A DNA stretch of 20,204 nt from an uncultured Lachnospiraceae bacterium (lineage in GTDB: Bacteria; Bacillota; Clostridia; Lachnospirales; Lachnospiraceae). Position 1 is the stretch's first letter. The number at the start of each line of letters is the position of its first letter. A model generated the notes under the pieces. The model worked only from the letters and a program-made list of their open reading frames with translations. It was not told where the DNA came from and made no database searches. Positions 1-9,518 of the stretch are shown piece by piece. The translations under genes were made by a program, and so were the position numbers. The stretch covers positions 1-20,204 of the forward strand of contig CALAEX010000086.1 of the NCBI GenBank assembly GCA_937891165.1, in the 5' to 3' direction.

Positions 1-38
1 ATTGTTTATGTGTGAAAGGTCCGTTTTAAAAATGACTT

Positions 39-67
39 TTGACACCCACATCATAGAATGATTGTAT
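39..67 (+). promoter_or_regulatory. Possible promoter for the small cargo ORF
   Basis: A consensus -35 box TTGACA lies at 39-44. With a 17-nt spacer it is followed by TTGTAT at 62-67, a mediocre -10. It is placed to drive the ORF starting at 112. The -35 match is perfect and the -10 match is weak, so the call is tentative. Confidence 0.4.
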
Positions 68-111
68 CATATATAATTAAAGTGAGTTGTGCAAATAAGG
101 AGGGGATTTAT

Positions 112-306
112 ATGGCAACTTCAAGTATTACTAAGAACTTTGTAATATCAGGGAAAAGACAAGTGGAACTGTTTGCTGATGCGATAGAAGCATCTGCTAA
201 TAATCGTCTAATGTGTATGCCTGTATCAGCAAAGATGATAAAAGGGGAAGAAGAATTGAGAGAGTTCATGAAAAAGAGGGGAAAAGTATATCGTAAAAAT
301 AAATGA
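112..306 (+). CDS. Small conserved hypothetical protein of integrative elements
   Basis: This encodes a 64-aa basic protein beginning MATSSITKNF. The start at 112 is chosen over an upstream in-frame ATG at 58 because a strong Shine-Dalgarno, GGAGGGG at 99-105, lies just before it. The middle carries FADAIEASANN and the C-terminus is a charged stretch ending KKRGKVYRKNK. From memory, small proteins with this MATSSITKNF...EEFM/REFMKKR layout recur on integrative elements of Clostridia, but no biochemical function is known to me. It is followed by about 500 bp without genes, so it is probably a separate transcription unit from the dpt operon. It could be a small nucleic-acid-associated accessory protein, but nothing in the sequence proves that. 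Confidence 0.7.
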   Translation: MATSSITKNFVISGKRQVELFADAIEASANNRLMCMPVSAKMIKGEEELREFMKKRGKVYRKNK

Positions 307-746
307 ATGTTTAGTACATTTCTTCTTAAATAATAAGTAGTATAGTTGGGGAGGTATGGATTTACTTCTTATTTGAAAATAAAAAAAGAAATATTGAAAA
401 AATTATAAAATAATGATTAGTATATAGCAGTCATGCACTTTGGTGTTTGATTGCTTATTTTTTTGAAATAGTATGGAATGTTGGATTTATTGTATTATCA
501 ATTATAATATTGGTCGTTTGATGGGATTATTTAAAACAAAAATTTATGTTACTAAATTATTTCAGTAATCTAAATATAATAGGGAGAGAGATTATTTGTT
601 CGAAATCGGATGAATAGATTTTAAAACAGTTACAAAAACTGTTGATATGTAGCATAAAGATTGACAATCTTTGATTAAAAAATTTCGAATGTGTAATATT
701 AATTGTTAAAAAAAATAAAAAATTGCTAGAAATCGAAAAAATAGTA
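307..746. other. AT-rich intergenic region, no credible gene
   Basis: No ORF with a ribosome binding site and a protein-like composition was found here. A reverse-strand ORF at 557-799 is AT-rich noise. The stretch holds three small inverted repeats: 332-342 with 363-373 (10 of 11 pairs), 625-631 with 637-643, and the palindrome at 656-672. A GGGGAGG at 348-354 followed by ATG at 356 would start only a six-residue peptide. Confidence 0.6.
656..672. repeat. 17-bp perfect palindrome upstream of the regulator/dpt promoter
   Basis: The arms AAAGATTG (656-663) and CAATCTTT (665-672) are perfect inverted copies around one central A. It lies about 75 bp upstream of the -35 box at 747. The size and symmetry fit a dimeric regulator site, and the neighbouring XRE-type protein would be the obvious candidate. 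There is no T-tract, so a terminator is unlikely. In DNA this AT-rich such a palindrome could be chance. Confidence 0.35.
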
Positions 747-775
747 TTGAGAAATAAGTATATAGTTTCTATAAT
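747..775 (+). promoter_or_regulatory. Strong sigma-A type promoter of the regulator-dptFGH operon
   Basis: TTGAGA (747-752) and a perfect TATAAT (770-775) are separated by exactly 17 nt. Transcription should start near 782, giving a leader of about 32 nt before the ATG at 814. The GGAGG at 805-809 is the ribosome binding site of the first gene. No other equally good promoter is seen before 9519, so this one probably drives the regulator and all three restriction genes. Confidence 0.8.
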
Positions 776-813
776 ATTTGATAGAGGCATATTAACCAAA
801 TAGTGGAGGTTTT

Positions 814-1023
814 ATGTATTTAAGTTATAATAATTTATGGAAGATGTTAATTGACAAGGGTATAAAAAAAGGAGAATTATGTAAACAAACAGGAATTAGT
901 AGTAGTACATTAGCAAAAATGAGTCGTAATGAACCTGTTTCGTTGTCAATAATTCTTAAAATATGTGAGATATTAGAGTGTACTATAGAAGATGTGGTAA
1001 CAGTGAACAAGAAAAATGAGTGA
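814..1023 (+). CDS. Small XRE/Cro-type helix-turn-helix regulator
   Basis: This is a 69-aa protein that is essentially one helix-turn-helix domain. Residues 7-35 (LWKMLIDKG through the recognition region GISSSTLAKMSRN) give the Cro/XRE pattern, and residues 41-62 (SLSIILKICEILECTIEDVV) give the closing helices typical of YozG-like regulators. There is no extra sensor domain. The start has GGAGG at 805-809 with a 4-nt gap and lies just downstream of a consensus promoter. Its stop codon is only 8 nt before the preferred dptF start, so it is the lead gene of the restriction operon. Its likely role is transcriptional control of its own operon, possibly also of the dnd promoter at 9519. Candidate operators are the palindromes at 656-672 and 9524-9566; which one it uses, if either, is inference. 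Confidence 0.85.
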   Translation: MYLSYNNLWKMLIDKGIKKGELCKQTGISSSTLAKMSRNEPVSLSIILKICEILECTIEDVVTVNKKNE

Positions 1024-1031
1024 GGTACAAA

Positions 1032-2753
1032 ATGAGTATTTGTAAATTAACAAAAGAATTAAGTCGACTAAGAAAATCATCAAGTGATTCTATAGATAAT
1101 GTAGAAAATTTTACAACATTTAAAAAGTATATGCATGTTGTAAGGGCAGTAGAAGAAGATTTAAAGATAATACTTCGTAATGTAAATAAATTTGGTAAGA
1201 AAACACTTGTATTGTTATGTGGAAGTGCTGGTGATGGAAAGTCACATTTACTTTCTTATTTGAAAAATTCGGATGAAGAAAAATTGATAAAAGATTTTGT
1301 AGTATATAATGATGCAACAGAGAGTAGTGCTCCTTCAAAAACAGCAATAGAAACTTTGAATGATTTATTAAGTGATTTTAGAGATGAGCAATTAGAATGT
1401 TCAGGCAAGAATATTATATTAGCAATTAATTTAGGTGTTTTAAGTAATTTTGTAGAGTCAGAATATGGAGAACAATATAAAGAACTAAGAAAATATGTTG
1501 AAGAACATAACATACTTACATCTAAAATAATAAAAAAGGAATTTGATACAAGTAGTTTTTTTCAACATATTAGTTTTTCAGATTATCATATGTATTCATT
1601 GAGTTCAGATGGAGTAAAAGCTGTTTATATTGAAAAAATTATGGATAAGATATTTGGGGAAGCAGAGGGAAATGTATTTTATAGCGCTTATAAAAGTTGT
1701 AGTAATTGTTCTCTTTCAAAGAAATGTCCAGTATGTAAAAATTATGAATATATGCAGGATAAAGTAAGACAACAATTTATTGCAGAATTGTTGGTAAAGA
1801 TGACACTAATGGATAAGGTTATTTTGACTACAAGGGAAATATTAAATTTTATATATGATATAATTGTATCTAAAGATTTTAGTTATACTAATTTTCAGAA
1901 GTTGTTAGTAGATGATTCTGCATATATAAAGGAATTCTTGAAACAGATTACACCAGCACTATTATTTGAATCTAATGATTTGACACCACTAATGAATATT
2001 ATAAAAAAGTATGACCCGTTATTATATAGAACAGAAAAAGATGACCAAATGGCAATTTCATATTACATAAGTTCTGATGTGTCAAAAGATGTGTATGGGA
2101 TATTTAATACAATATCGTATGGTGAAGTAGTTTGTAATTCGGTAATGTTAGAGAAGATTAATAATGATAAAGCATTAAAAAAGCAAATATTTAATTTGAT
2201 GGTTAGAATTAATGTTCTTGAACATGGAATAATAGAAAAAGAAGTATATTCAAGGTATTTAACTGATTTATATTTTTACAATGCAGGAAAAGGAAGAAAA
2301 CTAGGTGCTCTTTATACAATGGTAGAGAAGAGCATTATTCAGTGGTGTGGAAGTGATATAGAAGGGAATATCTGTTTAGATAATGGAAAACGAGGATTTG
2401 CAATTTATGAAAATATTAAATTTGAAGGAAATCTTGACCTTATTCCTAAAGTAGATGATGCAGAAGAACTGCAAAGATTTATTCCAAAGATTGTTGTTAC
2501 GTATAAAGATAAAAGAGGTAAATATATTTCTTTAGATATAGATTATTCTTTATATGAATTATTGTTTAAGCTAACTAAAGGATATGTGCAAACGGTTGAT
2601 GACCGTAATAATCATGCGGATTTTATTAGTTTTGTGAAAAGAATATTACAAACGGGAAGTTTAGATGAAGAAGTAACTATAATTTCAAATAGTGGAAAAA
2701 GAGCAATGATTTCTAAAAATATGTTCGGATATAAATTTAAGGTGGTGAAGTAA
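1032..2753 (+). CDS. dptF: Phosphorothioation-dependent restriction protein DptF
   Basis: This is a 573-aa protein of the DptF/DndF family, one of three proteins that restrict DNA lacking phosphorothioate marks. Near the N-terminus a hydrophobic strand leads into the P-loop GSAGDGKS at about residues 64-71, so it is predicted to bind and probably hydrolyse ATP. A four-cysteine cluster, C223-x2-C226 and C232-x2-C235, looks like a zinc-binding knuckle. The start chosen is ATG 1032, with GAGG at 1022-1025 six nt upstream. An in-frame GTG at 1020 overlaps the regulator stop and would add four residues, but it has a poorer site. The stop TAA shares its last base with the dptG ATG, which indicates translational coupling. 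The family call rests on the P-loop protein combined with dptG, dptH and dndBCDE as neighbours. The zinc knuckle is my reading. Confidence 0.9.
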   Translation: MSICKLTKELSRLRKSSSDSIDNVENFTTFKKYMHVVRAVEEDLKIILRNVNKFGKKTLVLLCGSAGDGKSHLLSYLKNSDEEKLIKDFVVYNDATESSAPSKTAIETLNDLLSDFRDEQLECSGKNIILAINLGVLSNFVESEYGEQYKELRKYVEEHNILTSKIIKKEFDTSSFFQHISFSDYHMYSLSSDGVKAVYIEKIMDKIFGEAEGNVFYSAYKSCSNCSLSKKCPVCKNYEYMQDKVRQQFIAELLVKMTLMDKVILTTREILNFIYDIIVSKDFSYTNFQKLLVDDSAYIKEFLKQITPALLFESNDLTPLMNIIKKYDPLLYRTEKDDQMAISYYISSDVSKDVYGIFNTISYGEVVCNSVMLEKINNDKALKKQIFNLMVRINVLEHGIIEKEVYSRYLTDLYFYNAGKGRKLGALYTMVEKSIIQWCGSDIEGNICLDNGKRGFAIYENIKFEGNLDLIPKVDDAEELQRFIPKIVVTYKDKRGKYISLDIDYSLYELLFKLTKGYVQTVDDRNNHADFISFVKRILQTGSLDEEVTIISNSGKRAMISKNMFGYKFKVVK

Positions 2754-4165
2754 TGAAATATATTTTTGATGAATGTAAGTTTATAAATTCATTTAATGCA
2801 AAGTCTACAGGAGAAAAATCTTTGGATTCAATAAGACTTACACATAAGCCAGATAGTGCATTTAAACTTTATCCTTATAAGGCTAGTGGTAAGAATCAAG
2901 CACCTATTGTAACAGAAATGGAAGATGTTGTGAGTAGCTTTTTTAGGAATGCGTTAAATAAAAAAACAGAAGAAATAACATTTGAAGGACTATGTAAAGA
3001 ATTATTAGAAGTAATTGATATTGAAAATGATGATATTGATTATTTTTGTGAAATGATTCAAAATATGTTTTTTGTTGAAAATAAATTTGTAGCAAATAAT
3101 ATTGGATTATATCCATATCAAATGGCATCAAATAATAAAAGTGTAGATAATTTAGCCCATTTTTTATATTCAATATTTGGAATGAGTGATAAAGAGTGTA
3201 AATTGATAGAAGAAGCAAAAGAGCAACACAAGTTTAATGTATTAGAAGATATGATAATTCGAGTGATTGAGGAAAAAAAGGTTTCAGAGGGAGATCCAAA
3301 AACACCCTATTTTTGTATAAAGACAAACATTCAAGAGATGTTTTGTTCGGATTTTGAATTTATATTAAATTCAGGAATGACATCACTGGAGGATATTTCT
3401 AACTTATTTTCAGTGTATTATTTTTTTTATGTATCACAGACTTGTATTACACTTGATAATTTTTGTAGTGGAAAAAGAGATGATACAGTTGAGGTTTATT
3501 ATGCATTAGATTGGGAAAAGGTAAGTAAAAATCGATTATGTTGTAATGCTGGTTGGGAAAGATTGAAAGATAGTATTAATCATATGTTCAGTCATGCGAT
3601 TACATTAGAGATACTTAATCAAGCTATAAGTGATGGAATGATTGATTATATAATGTTTGGTAAAGCTATAAAGGAAAATAATGAGTTAGATATTAAATTG
3701 GCAAAAGAAATTACACGAGCAGAGCAAATATATATTTCTTATATTGGGGATTATAAAGAATTTGATAATATTTCATATCCTTCTATGGGAACAAATACAG
3801 AGAAAGCAATTAAGCACTTATTTAAGTGTGTAGAAAAACAATTTTTGAATACAGAAAGGCGTAGAGCAAATCAATTTTATAATGAAAAGTTTTTAGAATT
3901 TTGTAAAAGTAGATGGCTAAAAAATCGAAAAAAATCGGGTTTTATTTTAAATTTGAGTGAGAGAGATATAATATTTTTGACTAAAATAGCATTACGAAAT
4001 GAAGAAAAAATTCGATTGAATGATTTGTATAAGGAGTATGAAAAACGTGGAATATATTTGGATAATAGTTCTAAAGAGTATCTGCAGGACTTTTTTATAA
4101 AATTAAATTTGATTGATAAAAAGAGTGATAGTGGAGATTCGCAGTATGTTAAGAGAATTTTATGA
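2753..4165 (+). CDS. dptG: Phosphorothioation-dependent restriction protein DptG
   Basis: This is a 470-aa protein placed between dptF and dptH. Both its size and position match DptG/DndG, the least understood subunit of the DptFGH restriction complex. I see no P-loop, no nuclease motif, no signal peptide and no membrane segment. It is a mixed-charge, probably mostly helical soluble protein; the C-terminal third (LSERDIIFLTKIALRNEEKIRLNDLYKEYEKRG) resembles a winged-helix-like region, a weak impression only. It starts at the ATG of a TAATG overlap with dptF, and its last 20 bases overlap the start of dptH, so the three genes are one coupled unit. The family is defined mainly by its neighbours. 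Confidence in the gene is high, in any specific mechanism low. Confidence 0.85.
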   Translation: MKYIFDECKFINSFNAKSTGEKSLDSIRLTHKPDSAFKLYPYKASGKNQAPIVTEMEDVVSSFFRNALNKKTEEITFEGLCKELLEVIDIENDDIDYFCEMIQNMFFVENKFVANNIGLYPYQMASNNKSVDNLAHFLYSIFGMSDKECKLIEEAKEQHKFNVLEDMIIRVIEEKKVSEGDPKTPYFCIKTNIQEMFCSDFEFILNSGMTSLEDISNLFSVYYFFYVSQTCITLDNFCSGKRDDTVEVYYALDWEKVSKNRLCCNAGWERLKDSINHMFSHAITLEILNQAISDGMIDYIMFGKAIKENNELDIKLAKEITRAEQIYISYIGDYKEFDNISYPSMGTNTEKAIKHLFKCVEKQFLNTERRRANQFYNEKFLEFCKSRWLKNRKKSGFILNLSERDIIFLTKIALRNEEKIRLNDLYKEYEKRGIYLDNSSKEYLQDFFIKLNLIDKKSDSGDSQYVKRIL

Positions 4166-7100
4166 TTTTATTGCAAAAAAAATATTTAGTTTTTTTCAAA
4201 CAGCTTCATCAAGTGGAACTTTGTTGAGAGGAGAAAGTTTTTGTCTTAAATTAGATGATGAGGACATGGTTCTTAAGGTAACAGAAGCATTAAAAGAGTG
4301 GGTAATAGCCCATGATTCTATAGGAGAGTATCAGTATATTTGTGGCGATGGTTCATTATATAAAACTTTTACAATAAAATTGGCAAACAATGAGGAAGTT
4401 ATTATTGCAGCTCAAATTGATGGAATGACAAATGATTTTCTTTGTGCGACTTTGCGTAATGTTGCAAATGATATTAAAAAGCCATTGTTAATGATTTCAG
4501 CAAGTCCTATTGATAGTGCTAAAAGTGGTTCTCGCAGTATGTCGGCAAGTGGTATGCCTTTTCATGCAGAGCAATTAATGAGAGAAATTAAAAAGATGGT
4601 TAATGAAAGCACACAATTGACTAATGTTGAAAAAAGTATTTTAAATTTTGAATTAAAACGTAGAGATGCCGATGTATTTAGTGATAAGTCATCTTTATAT
4701 GAATATCGAGATTTGTTAGCTATTATGAGTTCAGGAAGAATTGCTCCTGATAATTTTCCAGGATTTAGGATGTTCGCTATTGATGGGAAAACAGAGTACC
4801 AGAATTATGGGAATAAGCAAATTGATAACGAGATAAAAAATAATTTTGATTTATTTGAAAAGATAGACAGAGGGATTCGTTTTGGTAATCTTGAATACGA
4901 ATTGTCTAAAGTATTTGATGACAATATGATTATACGTATTGAGAAAGCTCAAAAAGAAGATTCAGAGAATTGGAGTAGGGTGTTTACTTATGCAGAACTT
5001 TTGGTAGCAATGGAGAAGAAACAAGCAAAAACAGAGAATCCATTAAAAATTGAAAATGAAGATATTACAGTTTATGGTGACATACCTATTAATATTTTGT
5101 TATGGGATGAACAATATATTATTCGTAATGAAGGTTCTCAAACAACGAAGAAGAAAAAAAAGAATATAATTATTTTTAATTCAAAATTTTATAAGACGAT
5201 TCATATAGAAATTAAATGTAATATAAGAATTGTGAATACTGGGATATTACAAGATGATGCTAAATATATAAAAGATGGAAAAAGTGTTATTTTTTCATTT
5301 GAGAGAGAGGGAATATCATTTCATAAAATTGAGTTACATGATGATTCAAATGGAATTAAGTATATTTTTAAAGTATGTATTGTCGATATTTTACCAGATT
5401 ATATGTTTTCAACTATTAAGCATAGTTTTTCTATTGATTATAAAAGCAAAAAGAAAAATACGAGAATTAAACTTGTTGGAATAGGTACAAATATTATTTT
5501 TAATAAAAATGCTGAAAATGTAATGACAACAAAATTGCAAAATAATGAGAATTATTCATGTGGTTTTACTGAAAGGTTATTGATTACGTCTACAGAGGAA
5601 GATTTAGCAAATTTTGATAGTGGTATTAAGATTGATATTGATTTTGCTGGAGTAGTGGTACCATTGATTTTGTATCCAGATGAGATAAAGAGCGAAGAGA
5701 TAATTGGTAGAAAAATATTAAGAGATAAGTTTTATCTAAAGCGTAGTTTTGAATATGATAATGGTACAATATTAGGTGATTCTCAAGAGTATTTTGCAAA
5801 AGCAAATTTATTGCGGGAATTGAGAGCAGAACAAGAAATTATTGATAACGGAATTATTTTAGGGTATTGCAAGGATTTTTATAATTCGGATTGTGTTAAA
5901 ATTGATAATGTGGAAGTAACACTTCCCAAAGGTCTTGAAGATGCATATCTTGCATTATTAGAAGCATTTAGGAAAGAAAAAACACTTCCAACATTAGCCT
6001 ATTTGAGTGGTTCTTTAAGAGTCTTAGTAGAACAGTATTTAAAAGAGTTTTATTCTTGTTTTGAAGAATTGAAGGATGGAGAAAATCTATCTAAAGAACA
6101 GGAAAATACGTTGCTTTTGGGAACGATTTCAATAGGTAAGACATGCGAAGAAATTTTAATAACACCTTTTCATCCATTAAATTTAAGGTATCAATTATCT
6201 TTATTGGAAGAGAAAGGATTTGAAGATGCTTCAAATGTGGTGATAGAACGATTAAATTCATTAAATTTATTGCCATATATTCAACGAAATAAACGAATAT
6301 ATAAAGTGTCTGAACAGTTATATTCCCAAGAATGGAAATATTATGCCCCTGTAGAAAATAAGAGATATCGTGGTAGTAGGAGATATGTTCCAAAGCTAGT
6401 AGAGGAAAAAGTAACAGAATTTATTTCACATTTTAAATATATCTTTGAGGAGATTGGTAACAAGACAATTCGTATTAATTTGGTTAATATGGGTGATTGT
6501 AGCGATGTGTTTATAGGAATTGTTCAATATTTTATACATTCCATTAATCGAAATCCAGATGTAGATAAGTTGCTTTGTTTTGATTTACATATATATACTG
6601 AACATCAAAAAAGTAATGCTTTTTCAAAAATTAAAGAATATTCTATTTTGAAAAATTATCTTGAAGAATTAAAATTAAGTCTTGAAAATGGTGTATCTAT
6701 GAGTAGTTTAGAGGGAATTATTTCAAAGAATATTCAGTGTTATTTTCATAAAGATAATGGAATAAACTATGAGTATGCACATATTTCATTTTATGAAATG
6801 GAGTCCAAAATTACTTCAGAACAAGCAACGATGACACAGATAGAAACGGGTATTTCTTTAGGTGGTATTTTATCAGGGATACCATCAAGTAAATATGGAC
6901 ACAAATATAGGACAGGTTATGGTATTCGTTATGCACAAAAAAATTATTTAGTAGATTTGGCTACACTTTATAATGCATTGATGCAAGTTGATTCTACAGG
7001 TAATCCATACTATTCTGGAATGAGTATCTCGACACAAATCGATGAAAAAGCAGAGGATAAAATGAATTATATTTATGATAATTCAAATTGGGTAGTATTT

Positions 7101-9497
7101 GTAGAACCAAAAGTAGATTTGGATTTTTTTAGTGAAAAAGAGGCAAATAGTGATTTGTTGATTATTCATTATAGTGACCAGTATACATCAAGTAGTGGTT
7201 ATGATGCAATTACTGTTACGAAAAAATCTCAACAGTATTCGATGGTTATACAAGAGTATTTAAAGAATAAGGGCGTGGTAGCAAATACAAAAGATGTTCA
7301 TAAGATAATAAATTTATTTAATGCTGTGAATGGTGATTGGTTGTTACGATTAGTATCTTCTAAAAAGATAGTAAAAGATTCAACTTTTAGTCGTGAAAAA
7401 ATAAGCATTGTTGCTGCAATTAAATTTATGTTGGCATTTTTAAAGCATAAAGATGTTATATGGATATCTATCTCATTGGAAGAAATGTTAAGAGTTTCTG
7501 GTGCTGCTGGTTTGTCAAAAGATGAAGGTATTCTTTCGGTGAAAAATTTAGGATTTGAAAAAGGACCAACTAGTGATGATTTGTTATTTATTGGACTTGA
7601 TAAGAGCAGAGAAATACCTAAAATCTATCTGTATCCAGTAGAAGTAAAAACCGGAAATAATGATAATGAAGTAATTAAAAAAGCTTTTATGCAAGTGTCT
7701 GCAACAGCTGATGGATTGAAAAATGCATTCAGTTTAGAAGGGGATATTAGTAATACAATTTTATATAAAGTAAATCGAAATTTTTTAATGCAAATTTTAG
7801 TAACAAGTTGTAAAAAAATGAAAGTATATCATATTGATGATTCGCAGAATTGGAATGTTATACTTGAAGATTATAGAGAAACTATACTAAATGAAAAGTA
7901 TAGTATATCATTAAATATACAGGAAATATTAGGAAAAGGTGCTGTATTGTCATTCAAAAAAGCTTTAATTTCAAGAAGAACATCTTTTAAAGAAAGGATG
8001 ATAAATTTTATTGAGATTCCAGAAAGAGATGAATTTGAAATGATTCTTAAAGATGTGATGGAGATATATAAAGAAATTAAATCGAATAGAGATAGTGAAT
8101 TATTGCTATTTGATGAGTGTGCAATAGAATCTTTAACAGGTGATTTATCGAAATTAATAGTAAGTGAATTGAGAGAAGAAAAATTAGAATGTACGGATAG
8201 AGAGGAAGAAACAAAAGATAGTAGTGCAAAATGTGAAGCTGATAGAGATAAAAATTGTGTTGATAATAAGATAAATAATATATCTAATCAAGAAATAACA
8301 GTTATTCCCAGTGTGACTGTGGAAGATGAAGAATGTGGCATGAAAATATTATTTGGAACAAATGAACAAGATGGTAAATCAGTATATTGGAAGCCTAATG
8401 ATACTTCACAACTTTTTCATACCAATACTGGAATTATCGGGACAATGGGAACTGGAAAGACACAATTCACAAAGTCTTTGATTACTCAATTGTGCAAAGA
8501 ACAATCAAATAATGTGGATAGTCAAGAATTAGGAATACTTATTTTTGATTATAAAGGTGATTATAATAATAGCAAAGCTGATTTTGTAATGGCAACAAAT
8601 GCTACTATTTTACAACCATATCATTTACCATTTAATCCATTTGCACTTACACAGACTGCTATATTCAAACCATTACTTCCAATTCATACCGCAAATGCAT
8701 TTAAATCTACTATTGCGAAAGTGTATGGATTAGGACCAAAGCAACAAGATATATTATCCCAATGTATAATTGAATCATATAAAGCTAGTGGAATATTACC
8801 ATCAGATGCAGCAACTTGGAATAATGAAGCTCCTACATTTGAACAGGTATATCAAAGATATATAAACGATGAGGACATAAAGAAAAATGATTCATTAGCA
8901 GCTGCAATGAATAAATTACATCAATTCCAAATTTTCGAAGGGATTCCAAGTAAAACGAAAACGCTTTTTGATATTTTGAAAGGGGTTATAGTAATTGACT
9001 TGTCTGGGTATGATTCTGATATTCAAAATTTAATAGTGGCAATTACGTTAGATTTATTTTATATACAGATGCAAGCAGTAGGTTCAAGTAAAATGGAGGG
9101 TAATTATCGACAACTTACAAAGTTTATTTTGGTTGATGAAGCAGACAATTTTATGAAAGAAGGATTTCCTTCGTTAAAGAAAATTTTAAAAGAAGGAAGA
9201 GAATTTGGAGTAGGAACTTTCTTGTCAACTCAGTTTTTGAATCACTTTGGTTCAGGTGAAGATGATTATTCAAAATATATTTTAACTTGGGTAGTTCATA
9301 ATGTTTCGGATTTAAAAGCGGGTGATGTTGATTTTGTTTTTAAGACGGAAGTAAAAAGTTCAGAAAGTATTGCTTTATATAATGCAATTAAGAAGTTGGG
9401 TAAACATCATAGTATTGTGAAGTTAGGGAATAATAGACCTCAATATATTATTGATAAAGCATTCTGGAAATTATGGGATGAAATGAAAAATCAATGA
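4146..9497 (+). CDS. dptH: Phosphorothioation-dependent restriction ATPase DptH, giant form with HerA/FtsK-like motor
   Basis: This is a 1783-aa protein of the DptH/DndH family, the motor subunit of phosphorothioate-dependent restriction. The C-terminal domain has a Walker A motif GTMGTGKTQ at about residues 1431-1440 and a Walker B FILVDEADNF at about 1660-1668, in the style of HerA/FtsK DNA pumps. A highly charged, low-complexity linker at about 1340-1395 joins it to the large N-terminal part. At residues 1144-1168 an acidic pair D1144/D1145 and E1166-V-K1168 (in YPVEVKTG) resemble a PD-(D/E)XK nuclease core. The start is ATG 4146, with GGAG at 4133-4136 nine nt upstream; an in-frame TTG at 4113 is possible but has no better site. 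It overlaps dptG by 20 bp. The 3' side runs into the hairpin at 9524-9566. The family call is firm; the nuclease reading is inference. Confidence 0.9.
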   Translation: MLREFYDFIAKKIFSFFQTASSSGTLLRGESFCLKLDDEDMVLKVTEALKEWVIAHDSIGEYQYICGDGSLYKTFTIKLANNEEVIIAAQIDGMTNDFLCATLRNVANDIKKPLLMISASPIDSAKSGSRSMSASGMPFHAEQLMREIKKMVNESTQLTNVEKSILNFELKRRDADVFSDKSSLYEYRDLLAIMSSGRIAPDNFPGFRMFAIDGKTEYQNYGNKQIDNEIKNNFDLFEKIDRGIRFGNLEYELSKVFDDNMIIRIEKAQKEDSENWSRVFTYAELLVAMEKKQAKTENPLKIENEDITVYGDIPINILLWDEQYIIRNEGSQTTKKKKKNIIIFNSKFYKTIHIEIKCNIRIVNTGILQDDAKYIKDGKSVIFSFEREGISFHKIELHDDSNGIKYIFKVCIVDILPDYMFSTIKHSFSIDYKSKKKNTRIKLVGIGTNIIFNKNAENVMTTKLQNNENYSCGFTERLLITSTEEDLANFDSGIKIDIDFAGVVVPLILYPDEIKSEEIIGRKILRDKFYLKRSFEYDNGTILGDSQEYFAKANLLRELRAEQEIIDNGIILGYCKDFYNSDCVKIDNVEVTLPKGLEDAYLALLEAFRKEKTLPTLAYLSGSLRVLVEQYLKEFYSCFEELKDGENLSKEQENTLLLGTISIGKTCEEILITPFHPLNLRYQLSLLEEKGFEDASNVVIERLNSLNLLPYIQRNKRIYKVSEQLYSQEWKYYAPVENKRYRGSRRYVPKLVEEKVTEFISHFKYIFEEIGNKTIRINLVNMGDCSDVFIGIVQYFIHSINRNPDVDKLLCFDLHIYTEHQKSNAFSKIKEYSILKNYLEELKLSLENGVSMSSLEGIISKNIQCYFHKDNGINYEYAHISFYEMESKITSEQATMTQIETGISLGGILSGIPSSKYGHKYRTGYGIRYAQKNYLVDLATLYNALMQVDSTGNPYYSGMSISTQIDEKAEDKMNYIYDNSNWVVFVEPKVDLDFFSEKEANSDLLIIHYSDQYTSSSGYDAITVTKKSQQYSMVIQEYLKNKGVVANTKDVHKIINLFNAVNGDWLLRLVSSKKIVKDSTFSREKISIVAAIKFMLAFLKHKDVIWISISLEEMLRVSGAAGLSKDEGILSVKNLGFEKGPTSDDLLFIGLDKSREIPKIYLYPVEVKTGNNDNEVIKKAFMQVSATADGLKNAFSLEGDISNTILYKVNRNFLMQILVTSCKKMKVYHIDDSQNWNVILEDYRETILNEKYSISLNIQEILGKGAVLSFKKALISRRTSFKERMINFIEIPERDEFEMILKDVMEIYKEIKSNRDSELLLFDECAIESLTGDLSKLIVSELREEKLECTDREEETKDSSAKCEADRDKNCVDNKINNISNQEITVIPSVTVEDEECGMKILFGTNEQDGKSVYWKPNDTSQLFHTNTGIIGTMGTGKTQFTKSLITQLCKEQSNNVDSQELGILIFDYKGDYNNSKADFVMATNATILQPYHLPFNPFALTQTAIFKPLLPIHTANAFKSTIAKVYGLGPKQQDILSQCIIESYKASGILPSDAATWNNEAPTFEQVYQRYINDEDIKKNDSLAAAMNKLHQFQIFEGIPSKTKTLFDILKGVIVIDLSGYDSDIQNLIVAITLDLFYIQMQAVGSSKMEGNYRQLTKFILVDEADNFMKEGFPSLKKILKEGREFGVGTFLSTQFLNHFGSGEDDYSKYILTWVVHNVSDLKAGDVDFVFKTEVKSSESIALYNAIKKLGKHHSIVKLGNNRPQYIIDKAFWKLWDEMKNQ

Positions 9498-9518
9498 AAA
9501 GGAATAAGACTTGAATTG

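Noticed and set aside
557..799. Reverse-strand ORF of 80 aa with a hydrophobic, membrane-like composition
   Set aside because: Its Phe/Ile/Ser richness follows from AT-rich sequence, it has no good ribosome site, and it overlaps the consensus promoter at 747-775 that serves the + strand operon.
4113..4145. TTG start giving DptH 11 more residues
   Set aside because: There is no better ribosome site, while ATG 4146 has GGAG at a normal distance.
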